Positions 1 to 7,068 of a stretch of 14,684 nt of DNA are shown here, piece by piece. The notes under the pieces are model-generated. The model worked only from the letters and a program-made list of their open reading frames with translations. It had not been told where the DNA came from and ran no database searches. Every line of letters starts with the position of its first letter. The first letter of the stretch is position 1. Made by a program: the position numbers and the translations under genes. The DNA is from Erysipelotrichaceae bacterium (GTDB lineage: Bacteria; Bacillota_I; Bacilli_A; Erysipelotrichales; Erysipelotrichaceae). Location: the NCBI GenBank assembly GCA_017512625.1, contig JAFWFB010000008.1, forward strand, positions 1 through 14,684. Reading direction: 5' to 3'.

Positions 1-107
1 GGGGTAACGGTCTTGATGATGTAAGGGGTGGAAAAGATAGGTAGGATGATCCTGACGATCTGATAGAGAATGTGATAAAAATAGTTGCTTATCAGTTTTT
101 TATCCAT
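1..107 (-). CDS. Oligosaccharide flippase (Wzx/MATE-like), N-terminal fragment
   Basis: Only the first 35 codons are in the window; the gene continues past base 1. The translation starts MDKKLISNYFYHILYQIV and continues with RIILPIFSTPYIIK. The basic N-terminus, the hydrophobic first membrane helix and the LPxxxTPYI segment are typical of bacterial polysaccharide/O-antigen flippases, which move lipid-linked oligosaccharide repeat units across the cytoplasmic membrane. The ATG at 105-107 follows an AAGGA ribosome binding site. It begins 18 bases after the parB stop on the same strand, so it is probably co-transcribed with the par genes. The family call rests on a short fragment; another multi-pass exporter of the MATE/MOP superfamily is the main alternative. 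Confidence 0.75.
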   Translation of the reverse strand, partial: MDKKLISNYFYHILYQIVRIILPIFSTPYIIKTVT

Positions 108-125
108 TGAAGATTTCCTTGGTTA

Positions 126-1010
126 TTATTCACCGTCAAGACAGCCGATGATCTCCAGAATACGGTTAAGGTCATCGGTATCCTTATAGTGAATGATTAC
201 TTTATTGGTGCTGACATCGACTCTGGTCTGCAGTTTGCTGCGGATGATGTTTTCCACATTTACCAGGTTAGGGTCGGTTTCTTTTTTAGCCGGTTCCGGT
301 TTTCTGACCGGATTTTTAAGTTCACTGACCAGCTTTTCCAGTTCTCTTACGGAAAGACCTTCAGAGATGGTCTTGTTTGCGAGTCTGATGGCTGTCTCTT
401 CGTCTTCGAGATTGATCAGGCAGCGGGCATGGCCGGCACTGAGCTTTTCATCGACGACCAGGTTCTGGATCACTTCAGGCAGTCTTAAAAGTCTCAAGGT
501 ATTGGTGACATGGACTCTTGATTTTCCGACTCTTTCAGCAAGCTGTTCTTGGGTATAGTCAAGATGGGTGATCAAAGCCTGATAGCCTTTGGCTTCTTTG
601 ATCGGTGTCAGGTTTTCTCGCTGGATGTTTTCAAGCAGGGAGATCTCCATCATCTCGGTATCGTTGAAATCGACGACGATGGCCGGGATGGTCTTCTTAC
701 CGGCGATCTTGGATGCTTTTAATCTTCGCTCACCGGATACCAGCTCATATCCCTGCAAGGCCTTGCGGACGATGATCGGCTGGAAGACGCCGTGGATCTC
801 GATCGACTTGGCTAATTCTTCCAAGGCTTCCTGGTTAAAGACGACACGCGGCTGGTATGGGTTGCTGCGGATATCTTCGATAGGCAGCTCTTCACGGTTA
901 CCGGAATAAGTTTCGTTTCGGCCCTGTTCGATATCTTTGAGGATATCATCGATATCCTGTCCGAATACCGATCCTAAGCCGGATGATAATTTCCTGTTGT
1001 TTGTTGGCAT
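126..1010 (-). CDS. parB: ParB/Spo0J chromosome-partitioning protein
   Basis: 294-residue ParB, the CTP-dependent DNA clamp that loads at parS sites near oriC, works with ParA in origin segregation and recruits condensin. Visible parts in order: a Lys/Gly-rich N-terminus like the ParA-contacting region of the family (about 1-20); the ParB/Srx-like CTPase domain with NPYQPR (50-55), the GERR box (93-96) and ENIQREN (127-133); a helix-turn-helix from about 151 to 176; a charged linker (about 230-245); and a C-terminal dimerisation segment ending near residue 294. The length is normal. The start is supported by GGAGG at 1017-1021, inside the parA end. The ATG shares one base with the parA TAA, so translation is coupled. 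It ends in TAA. Confidence 0.95.
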   Translation of the reverse strand: MPTNNRKLSSGLGSVFGQDIDDILKDIEQGRNETYSGNREELPIEDIRSNPYQPRVVFNQEALEELAKSIEIHGVFQPIIVRKALQGYELVSGERRLKASKIAGKKTIPAIVVDFNDTEMMEISLLENIQRENLTPIKEAKGYQALITHLDYTQEQLAERVGKSRVHVTNTLRLLRLPEVIQNLVVDEKLSAGHARCLINLEDEETAIRLANKTISEGLSVRELEKLVSELKNPVRKPEPAKKETDPNLVNVENIIRSKLQTRVDVSTNKVIIHYKDTDDLNRILEIIGCLDGE

Positions 1011-1780
1011 TATAGACCTCCGTTATTGCTTAAAAATTCCTTACAGAAAGATACATAAGCACGGGCACCTTCGGAATTTAAGGCATAGTCGAAAATGGAC
1101 TTGCCGGCGGAAGGAGCCTCGGATAGTTTGACGTTACGGGGAATGAAGGTGCGGTAGGTACGTTCCTTGAAGTGCTTGCGGATCTCTTGGGCAACTTCGT
1201 TGGCCAGATTGGTCCTGGCATCGTACATGGTAAGCAGGACACCTTCGATATAAAGATCCTTGTTAAACAGCTTCTGGACCAGACGGATGGTTCCGAGCAG
1301 CTGGGTAACACCTTCCAGGGCATAGTATTCACACTGCACCGGGATCAGTACGGAATTTGCTGCAGTAAGTGCGTTGGTGTTGAGCAGACCCAGTGAAGGC
1401 GGACAGTCGATGATGATGAAATCATAATCATCGATCACATCCTTGATGCAGTTTTTAAGCACCTGTTCCCTTCCCTCTGGGATATTGGCCATGTCGATAT
1501 CAGCACCGGCCAGGTTGATATTGGCAGGGATGATATCGAGCGGTGGCTGTTTCAGGTTCTTGATGGCTGACTTGGCCGGTACGCCACTTAGAACATCATA
1601 GATATTGAAGTCGTTTTTGGTCAGAGTACAACCGATACCCGGAGTGGTATTGGACTGCGGGTCAAAATCGATGATTAGTACCTTTTTATCCAGATATGCC
1701 AGACCAGCAGCCATGTTGATGCTGGTTGTCGTTTTTCCTACGCCACCCTTCTGGTTGGCTATTGCGATGACTTTTCCCAT
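1010..1780 (-). CDS. parA: ParA/Soj chromosome-partitioning ATPase
   Basis: 256-residue MinD/ParA-type ATPase. The deviant Walker A KGGVGKTT is at 11-18, the Walker A' region around IDFDPQSNTTPG at 37-48, and the Walker B strand FIIIDCPPSLG at 121-131. It binds DNA non-specifically as an ATP dimer, and its hydrolysis is stimulated by ParB. In Bacillus the homologue Soj also controls DnaA. The length is normal and no residue appears lost. An AGGAG site precedes the ATG by 8 bases. It lies between noc and parB in a minus-strand operon, the usual order near oriC in Firmicutes. The upstream noc gene ends only 15 bases away in the same reading frame. Confidence 0.96.
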   Translation of the reverse strand: MGKVIAIANQKGGVGKTTTSINMAAGLAYLDKKVLIIDFDPQSNTTPGIGCTLTKNDFNIYDVLSGVPAKSAIKNLKQPPLDIIPANINLAGADIDMANIPEGREQVLKNCIKDVIDDYDFIIIDCPPSLGLLNTNALTAANSVLIPVQCEYYALEGVTQLLGTIRLVQKLFNKDLYIEGVLLTMYDARTNLANEVAQEIRKHFKERTYRTFIPRNVKLSEAPSAGKSIFDYALNSEGARAYVSFCKEFLSNNGGL

Positions 1781-1795
1781 ATATAACTCCTGTTT

Positions 1796-2314
1796 CTATT
1801 TCTTGAATCTAACGACCAGTTTGATTTCTTTATCGTAATCGGTCTCTTCCAAAGATGCTTCCAGTCCGGCCTTTTTGCACATCTCGTAGGCCTGACGGAT
1901 GGTGTTGATACCGATCTCGATGTTGCGGGAGATTCCTTTATTTATGTTTGTACTTTTATTATATAGTTTATAGATATATTCTTCACTTTCTTTAACGGTA
2001 TAATTTTTGGAAACGATTCGTTCATACACTTTAGCAAGATCCTTTTCCTCTACCTTTAAAAGGGCCCGGGCATGCCTTTCACTGAGACGGTTGTCCAGTA
2101 CAGCCTGCTTGATGTAATCCGGAAGTCTTAAAAGCCTCAGCTTATTGGCGACCGTACCCTGAGTGATATTCAACTGCTTGGCCAGCTGTTTCTGGGTGAT
2201 GCCCTGCTCCCTTAGAAGCTGATCGAACATCATGGCTGTCTTGATGGCGTTGCTTTCCTGACTCAGATAAGCATCTATTTCTTTTTGGTCATATTTGATA
2301 TCTTCTATTTTCAT
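1796..2314 (-). CDS. noc: Noc-like nucleoid occlusion protein lacking the N-terminal CTPase domain
   Basis: 172 residues, against about 280 for Bacillus subtilis Noc. A short lead (1-18) is followed by a helix and a helix-turn-helix: GITQKQLAKQLNITQGTVAN at 38-57, then KLRLLRLP. ERHARALL (79-86) follows, and the Noc-type C-terminal block IGINTIRQAYEMCKKAG is at 134-150, with the end KLVVRFKK matching the Noc terminus rather than ParB. The ParB/Srx CTP-binding domain with its GERR box is absent, as is the basic amphipathic N-terminal helix that anchors Bacillus Noc to the membrane. The missing part cannot lie upstream in another frame, because intact rsmG occupies that DNA. It overlaps rsmG by four bases (ATGA) and has AAGGA before the ATG. 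It is the only gene in the window whose natural end is UAG. A DNA-binding role is inferred from family membership. Confidence 0.85.
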   Translation of the reverse strand: MKIEDIKYDQKEIDAYLSQESNAIKTAMMFDQLLREQGITQKQLAKQLNITQGTVANKLRLLRLPDYIKQAVLDNRLSERHARALLKVEEKDLAKVYERIVSKNYTVKESEEYIYKLYNKSTNINKGISRNIEIGINTIRQAYEMCKKAGLEASLEETDYDKEIKLVVRFKK

Positions 2315-3006
2315 AACGGATCCTTTTTTATCTGACTGTAATTGCGGGGATAACGGGAAGGTGTAGCCTTGCTCTTCACGAATAAGGCATTGACCCTCTG
2401 ATTATCCAGATAGGTGAATTCATCGATCATCTCCTGCTTCAGATGAAGCTTTTTAAAGGCAGATCCAGCCTGTTTTATCTCTTCCAGACCACTGCTTCCC
2501 CTAAGGACGATGAACTTGCCATTGACCTTTAAAAGCGGTGTGCAAAGCTCGCTTAAGATATTTAAGCTGGCTACGGCTCTGGCAGTGACGTAATCGTAGC
2601 ATTCCCTTTCCTTGAGATCCTCGGCCCGGGCCTGAATGATCCTTACATCTTTTAAGCCCAGACGATCGACAGTTTCCTTAAGAAAGACACATCTTTTGCC
2701 TGTCGGCTCGATCAGGGTCAGCTTAAGGTCGGGACAGGCGATCTTTAAGGGAATGCCCGGGAAACCGGCACCGGTTCCAATATCAGCAAGACTCTCATCC
2801 TTGAACCTGACCATCCTTAGGATCATCAGGGAGTCGATGAAATGCTTGTCATAGACATCGCTTAGCTCAGTGATGGCTGTCAGGTTTACTTTCTGGTTGT
2901 ATTCGAGCAAAAAATCCGCATAAGTCGCAAAATCACTTAGCTGTTTACCGCTTAATTCCAGGTTTAGTTCCTGCTTTAGATAATCTTTGAATTCTTCTTT
3001 TAACAT
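2311..3006 (-). CDS. rsmG: 16S rRNA (guanine-N7) methyltransferase RsmG (GidB)
   Basis: 231 residues, near the usual 239. RsmG methylates the N7 of G527 (E. coli numbering) in the 530 loop of 16S rRNA using S-adenosylmethionine; loss gives low-level streptomycin resistance. The SAM-binding motif DIGTGAGFPGIP lies at about 75-86, after KVNLTAI (39-45) and KHFIDSL (54-60). TARAVASL and the late strand GKFIVLRG are also present. It is the first gene of the minus-strand rsmG-noc-parA-parB run and ends in TGA overlapping the noc ATG. No Shine-Dalgarno sequence precedes the ATG, and a TATAAT box sits only 8 bases upstream, so the transcript may be leaderless. Confidence 0.95.
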   Translation of the reverse strand: MLKEEFKDYLKQELNLELSGKQLSDFATYADFLLEYNQKVNLTAITELSDVYDKHFIDSLMILRMVRFKDESLADIGTGAGFPGIPLKIACPDLKLTLIEPTGKRCVFLKETVDRLGLKDVRIIQARAEDLKERECYDYVTARAVASLNILSELCTPLLKVNGKFIVLRGSSGLEEIKQAGSAFKKLHLKQEMIDEFTYLDNQRVNALFVKSKATPSRYPRNYSQIKKDPL

Positions 3007-3039
3007 GCTTAATTATTATAACTTATTCCGGACTATATT
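3007..3039 (-). promoter_or_regulatory. Predicted rsmG operon promoter, possibly leaderless
   Basis: On the minus strand a perfect TATAAT (plus coordinates 3015-3020) lies 8 bases before the rsmG ATG, with TTGGGG as a weak -35 at a long 19-base spacing. Transcription would start at or just before the ATG. No ribosome binding site is seen. Confidence 0.45.
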
Positions 3040-3075
3040 CCCCAAGCAATATCAGATTTAATCATTGGATAGTAA

Positions 3076-3106
3076 TTGCATTAGACTTTTTTTATTATGA
3101 TAAAAT
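3076..3106 (+). promoter_or_regulatory. Predicted gpmI promoter region
   Basis: The 121-base gap between the divergent rsmG and gpmI genes holds an AT-rich stretch with TTGCAT at 3076-3081 and overlapping -10-like hexamers (TATGAT at 3096-3101, GATAAA at 3099-3104, TAAAAT at 3101-3106). Spacing from TTGCAT to GATAAA is 17 bases. The exact hexamer pair is uncertain. A strong AAGGAG follows at 3115-3120. Confidence 0.35.
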
Positions 3107-3127
3107 GTTCAAGTAAGGAGATTAAAA

Positions 3128-4690
3128 ATGAAAAAGAAACCTGTTGTATTAGTTGTAATGGACGGTGTAGGCATCAGTGAAAACACCAGCGGAAATGCTG
3201 TTAAGAATGCGAATACACCTACCCTCGATTATCTGATGGCTAACTATCCGAACATCTCCATCAAGGCATCGGGAACCAGCGTTGGTTTACCTACCGATGA
3301 TGATATGGGTAACAGTGAAGTCGGACACAACGCTATCGGATGCGGACAGATATATTCTCAGGGAGCCAAGCTGGTAAATGAATCCATCGCTGATGGCTCG
3401 ATCTATAACAGCGAGACCTGGAAGAAACTGGCTGAGAATGCCAAGGGACATACCCTGCACTTTATCGGTTTACTCAGTGATGGCAATGTTCACAGCCACA
3501 TCAATCACTTAAAGGCAATGATCGCTGAAGCCAAGAAGGAAGGAATCACCAGAGTCCGTGTTCATGCCCTGATGGATGGACGTGATGTTCCGGAGACAAG
3601 TGGTCTTACCTATATCGAAGATCTGGAAAAATGCTTTGACAGCCTCAATGATGAGACCTTCGATGGCATGATCGCTTCCGGCGGTGGCAGAATGTATATC
3701 ACCATGGACCGCTATGAAGCCGATTGGGAAATGGTAAAAAGAGGATGGGATGCCCATGTTCATGGCATTGGCCGTCACTTTAAAAACGCAACTGAAGCAA
3801 TTACCACCTATCGTAATGAGGGCGGCTACAGTGACCAGTACCTTCCGGAATTCATCATCGTTGATGGCAATGACCAGCCGGTCGGCACGATCAAGGATCA
3901 TGATTCCGTTATCTTCTACAATTTCCGTGGTGACAGAGCGATGGAGATCTCCAAGGCCTTCGATGGCGGTGATGAGTTCGACAAGTTCGACCGCGGTGTA
4001 AAACCGGATGTAATGTATGCGGGAATGCTGGAATATGATGGAGACCTGCATGTACCTCATAATTTCCTGGTAAATCCGCCAGCAATCAAGGATACTATGT
4101 CTGAGCATCTGGTCAAGGAAGGCATCAAGACTTACGCTTTATCCGAGACTCAGAAGTTCGGTCACATGACTTACTTCTTCAATGGTAACCGTTCCGAGAA
4201 ATTCTCTGATGAACTGGAGACCTGGGTTGAAGTGAAGTCGGACAACGTACCGTTCGATCAGCGTCCATGGATGAAGGCAGCTGAGATCACCGACCTGATG
4301 ATCGAAGCCATCAGATCTCATGAGTATTCCTTCTTGAGACTGAACTATCCAAACGGTGACATGGTCGGTCATACCGGTGATTACAATGCTACATTGATCG
4401 GTGTTGAATCTGTTGACCTTTGCATCAAGCGTATCATGGATGTCTGTAAGGAAGAGGATGTTACCCTGCTGGTAACCGCTGACCATGGCAACTCGGAAGA
4501 GATGTACGAAAAAGGCAATCCGGAAAAGCCTAAAACTTCACATACTACCAACCGCGTCCCATTTATCATTTATAATGGAGATGTAGAGTTCAAAGAAGAA
4601 GACTTCGGTCTCAGCAACATCGCTGCTACCGTCTTCACCCTTCTCGGATTGGATATTCCAAAGACCTGGAACGAACCAATGATCAAATAA
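3128..4690 (+). CDS. gpmI: 2,3-bisphosphoglycerate-independent phosphoglycerate mutase
   Basis: 520 residues, the usual size for the Mn-dependent alkaline-phosphatase-fold mutase that interconverts 3- and 2-phosphoglycerate in glycolysis. Metal and nucleophile motifs: MDGVG with Asp12; DMGNSEVGHNAIG with the catalytic Ser63; MDGRDVP; YNFRGDRAMEISKAF; NYPNGDMVGHTGDYN; TADHGNSEEM; and TSHTTNRVP near the C-terminus. It deviates from the common form at MDGVG (usually MDGWG) and GGRMYITMDRY (usually GRYY-MDR), so it belongs to a somewhat divergent branch, but all metal-binding Asp/His motifs appear intact. AAGGAG lies 7 bases before the ATG. It stands alone rather than in a gap-pgk-tpi-eno cluster and is followed by a terminator. 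Confidence 0.96.
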   Translation: MKKKPVVLVVMDGVGISENTSGNAVKNANTPTLDYLMANYPNISIKASGTSVGLPTDDDMGNSEVGHNAIGCGQIYSQGAKLVNESIADGSIYNSETWKKLAENAKGHTLHFIGLLSDGNVHSHINHLKAMIAEAKKEGITRVRVHALMDGRDVPETSGLTYIEDLEKCFDSLNDETFDGMIASGGGRMYITMDRYEADWEMVKRGWDAHVHGIGRHFKNATEAITTYRNEGGYSDQYLPEFIIVDGNDQPVGTIKDHDSVIFYNFRGDRAMEISKAFDGGDEFDKFDRGVKPDVMYAGMLEYDGDLHVPHNFLVNPPAIKDTMSEHLVKEGIKTYALSETQKFGHMTYFFNGNRSEKFSDELETWVEVKSDNVPFDQRPWMKAAEITDLMIEAIRSHEYSFLRLNYPNGDMVGHTGDYNATLIGVESVDLCIKRIMDVCKEEDVTLLVTADHGNSEEMYEKGNPEKPKTSHTTNRVPFIIYNGDVEFKEEDFGLSNIAATVFTLLGLDIPKTWNEPMIK

Positions 4691-4691
4691 G

Positions 4692-4718
4692 AAAAAGGAG
4701 CTCTATGCTCCTTTTTTT
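4692..4718 (+). terminator. Intrinsic terminator after gpmI
   Basis: Ten-base stem AAAAAGGAGC / GCTCCTTTTT with loop TCTAT and a run of seven T (4712-4718), two bases after the gpmI stop. The next gene's ribosome binding site starts immediately after the T run, leaving no room for a promoter between them, so it may be a partial terminator. Confidence 0.85.
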
Positions 4719-4733
4719 GGAAAGGAAAAGTTT

Positions 4734-5555
4734 ATGATCAAGATCACCGAAATCACCTCGAAGCGGGAGACCCAGATACCTGTTTATATCGTTGAACCGT
4801 CTGACCTCAAGGAGAAGATGCCTTTGATGGTAATGAATCACGGTTTCATGGCGGAAAAGACTGAAGATCTGCGCTTTGTTGAAGTAGCGATCGAACTGGC
4901 CAAGAAAGGAATCATCAGCGTCATGGGAGATTTCCCGGGATGCGGCGATTCCAAGGAGCCTTTCATCGAGTATCATCCGGCCAATTGTCTGGATGATATC
5001 ACCAGTCTGGTCGATTACATGTTAAATAACTATCCGATCGATACCGCCAGAATGGGTATGCTCGGTTACAGCATGGGCGGCTATTTCACGACCATCTATC
5101 AGGAAGTCGATCCAAGATTTAAGAATATCGCTCTTTGGGCACCGGCTATCGGTTGTGAAGAATCGATGCTTGAGATGTTTGGCGGTGGCCTTAGTGAAGA
5201 GGAAAGAAATGAGACCCTCAAAACTCAGGGATATGTCCGCTATCTCAATCCATTCGATGGCAAGACATTGACCATCAGCGCCGGATTCTATCGCTCGCTG
5301 GAAGAAAGAAAGACCTTAAGGATCTTAAGTGAATTCGATGGCAATATCCTCTTTGTTCATGGCAATCAGGATGCTACCGTAAGCATTGAAGAATCCCGCA
5401 AGGCTTTTGAGACGGCTACTAAAGTGGAATCCAAGGAATTTTTGATCATCAAGGGTGCCGATCATGGATTCGGCTGTTGGGAAAATGAGCCGGCATACTC
5501 GGAAAAACTGGTCAAGGAGACCACCGATTTCCTGCTTAAAAACCTTCTTGCTTAA
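4734..5555 (+). CDS. Alpha/beta hydrolase, acyl/feruloyl-esterase-like
   Basis: 273-residue cytoplasmic serine hydrolase with no signal peptide. The oxyanion region is NHGF at 35-38, the nucleophile elbow GYSMGG has Ser113, the acid is probably Asp213 in GNQDATV, and the base is His244 in GADHGFG. The order and spacing match single-domain esterases of the dienelactone hydrolase/cinnamoyl-esterase type, with a cap insertion around 140-190 rich in charged residues. The substrate cannot be read from sequence; hydrolysis of a carboxylic ester is the likely reaction. GGAAAGGAA at 4719-4727 is the ribosome binding site. It follows gpmI across a terminator and converges on folA. Confidence 0.85.
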   Translation: MIKITEITSKRETQIPVYIVEPSDLKEKMPLMVMNHGFMAEKTEDLRFVEVAIELAKKGIISVMGDFPGCGDSKEPFIEYHPANCLDDITSLVDYMLNNYPIDTARMGMLGYSMGGYFTTIYQEVDPRFKNIALWAPAIGCEESMLEMFGGGLSEEERNETLKTQGYVRYLNPFDGKTLTISAGFYRSLEERKTLRILSEFDGNILFVHGNQDATVSIEESRKAFETATKVESKEFLIIKGADHGFGCWENEPAYSEKLVKETTDFLLKNLLA

Positions 5556-5581
5556 AAGAAAGATCAAAAGGTGAATAATAA

Positions 5582-5605
5582 AAAAGGCAGATCATTCTGC
5601 CTTTT
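5582..5605. terminator. Bidirectional terminator between hydrolase and folA
   Basis: Perfect 10-base stem AAAAGGCAGA / TCTGCCTTTT with a 4-base loop. T-rich tracts follow on both strands (TTTTCTTTT on plus; the A-rich stretch before the stem gives T on minus). The folA TGA falls in the loop, so the stem also encodes the last DHFR residues. Confidence 0.85.
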
Positions 5606-6131
5606 CTTTTATCTTTTGATAGGTGACGATCTTTCCTAAAGGATAGATGTCTTCTTTTTTAACTTCGTATTTTTCTTTAAGCAGTTCCAGTGGGAAGAAG
5701 ATATCCGCAGGATATTCCTTATTGAAGAAAGTGATGATCGCTTTATCTACCAGATCTTTATTGATCGCTTCAAGATAGATATAAGCACCACCGATGATGT
5801 AGACTTCTTCATCAAAGCGTTGTATCTCCAAAGCCTCTTCCAGGGAGGATACGACATAGAAGTAGCGGTCATTGTATTCGCCCGCATCCTTAAAATCGAT
5901 AAAGCCTTCCTCATTGATCGGATAGAGACTGATAACGATATTGATCCTGTTTTTAAGCGGTCTTCCCAAGGTCTTCATGGTCACATAACCCATGATGACC
6001 GGGTGGTTTAATGTGGTCTTGCGGAAATGCTGCATGTCCCACTTGGTATCGGGATCATCCTTCCAGGGAAGATCACCCTGATAGGCGATGGCTCCTTTAT
6101 TATCGGTAGCAAGTATAATGTTTACACTCAT
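5592..6131 (-). CDS. folA: Dihydrofolate reductase, atypical
   Basis: 179 residues; reduces dihydrofolate to tetrahydrofolate with NADPH, needed mainly to recycle the dihydrofolate made by ThyA. Visible: GDLPW at 19-23, the substrate-protonating Asp at about 32 in WDMQHFRKTT, HPVIMG at 43-48, GRPLKNR at 56-62, IIGGAYIY at 112-119 and DIFFP at 143-147. Oddities: several extra residues lie between LPW and the Asp; Tyr49 stands where E. coli Arg44 contacts the NADPH phosphate; Ile144 stands where Thr113 normally helps position the catalytic Asp. The start overlaps the thyA TGA (ATGA), so it is translationally coupled to thyA and has no clear ribosome binding site of its own. It is probably active, but trimethoprim sensitivity cannot be inferred. 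Confidence 0.9.
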   Translation of the reverse strand: MSVNIILATDNKGAIAYQGDLPWKDDPDTKWDMQHFRKTTLNHPVIMGYVTMKTLGRPLKNRINIVISLYPINEEGFIDFKDAGEYNDRYFYVVSSLEEALEIQRFDEEVYIIGGAYIYLEAINKDLVDKAIITFFNKEYPADIFFPLELLKEKYEVKKEDIYPLGKIVTYQKIKEKAE

Positions 6132-6967
6132 ACAGCAACCGGGAATTTAATGAATCCTTCATGTTCATAATTGAGGATCTTGGTATCTTCATACTTCCAG
6201 TCGAAGATGGAAGTGAAATTTTCAAATTCGATCTGTGGCAACGGATGAGTCGGTCTTTGAAGCTGGATCTTAGCCTTTTCAATGTGGTTTTCATAAATGT
6301 GCAGATCCGCAAAAGAACCGATCAGTTCGTTAGGCGTGTAGCCGGTCTCCTTGGCGATCAGACAAAGCAGGCAGGCGTAGGAAGCGATGTTATAAGGGAT
6401 TCCGAGCATGAGGTCGCAAGAGCGCTGATACCAGATCAGATCCATCTTTTTGGTCGTGGTATTGATCAGGATCTGGAACATGACATGACACGGTGGAAGG
6501 GCCATCTTGTCCAGCTTGGCCGGGTTCCAGGCGGAAACGATCATCCTACGGGATTCCGGATTGGTCTTGATGGTATCGATCAGATTCTTTAACTGGTCAT
6601 AGCCATCGCCATTGAAGTTACGCCACTGGGAGCCATAGATTGGTCCCAGGTAATCTTCTTCCCTCATCTTTTCCTGTACTTTTGGATCGGTAGAGTAAGG
6701 GATTATCTCTGGCGAACACTACTTGTCCCAGATATGGTTATTGCGTTCCTGCAGCCACTTTTTGGAAGTGATGCCCTTGATGAAAAACTCCAGTTCACTG
6801 AAGACATTTTCCGGCTTGATCTTCTTGGAAGTGAGCAATGGAAATCCTTCGCTCATGTTGTGTCTGAACATGTATCCACTGACACTGAGCGTCTTGATTC
6901 CCGTTCTATTATCTTTAAGCTGACCGTTTTTCAGCACGTAATCCACCATATCCAAATAACTGCGCAT
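6128..6967 (-). pseudogene. thyA: Thymidylate synthase ThyA, frame interrupted by one UAG at codon 83
   Basis: Converts dUMP and methylene-tetrahydrofolate to dTMP and dihydrofolate. The frame from ATG at 6965-6967 to TGA at 6128-6130 gives 279 positions, a normal length, with one in-frame TAG (plus coordinates 6719-6721) after NNHIWDK. Both sides are well conserved: RTG (phosphate-binding Arg21), FPLLTSKK, then LGPIYGSQWR (108-117), MALPPCH with the catalytic Cys160, QRSCD (181-185), IPYNIASYA, DLHIYENH and the C-terminal FPVAV. Related proteins usually have Trp where the stop lies (WDEW), so TGG to TAG is the simplest change. Ending there leaves 82 residues without the active site. Restart at Met101 would lack the phosphate-binding arm. 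The start is chosen because AGGGGG sits 7 bases upstream; longer in-frame starts lack this. Readthrough is the alternative to a pseudogene. Confidence 0.88.
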
Positions 6968-6998
6968 ATACATTCCCCCTATGGATGCTACAACAAAA

Positions 6999-7027
6999 AT
7001 ACTATCGGTTTTTATGCTAAAATTCAA
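6999..7027 (-). promoter_or_regulatory. Predicted thyA-folA promoter
   Basis: On the minus strand TTGAAT (7022-7027) and TAGTAT (6999-7004) are separated by 17 bases, each matching the sigma-70 consensus at four of six positions. It lies 31 bases before the thyA ATG, and AGGGGG at 6975-6980 follows. Confidence 0.5.
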
Positions 7028-7068
7028 TTATGATAACGGTCAGAATCGACTGATACGGAGGATAATAT

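Noticed and set aside
3509..4108. 199-codon open frame antisense to gpmI
   Set aside because: Shadow of a strongly conserved gene; its composition mirrors gpmI codon use and no ribosome binding site is evident.
4683..4976. 97-codon open frame opposite the start of the alpha/beta hydrolase
   Set aside because: It is antisense to a well-conserved gene, has no family-like motif, and would cross the gpmI terminator.
6719..6721. Pyrrolysine or selenocysteine insertion at the thyA and glyA stops
   Set aside because: Neither enzyme family is known to contain either residue. Selenocysteine uses UGA, the conserved residues are Trp and Lys, and no special downstream structure was recognised.
6719..7027. 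Start of thyA at the far upstream in-frame ATG (7025-7027)
   Set aside because: It overlaps the predicted thyA promoter and adds residues absent from the family; AGGGGG is placed for the ATG at 6965-6967.
6968..7068. Glycine, THF or other riboswitch before thyA or the aldolase
   Set aside because: Only 101 bases separate the two start codons and they hold promoters and ribosome binding sites; no conserved aptamer-like structure was seen.
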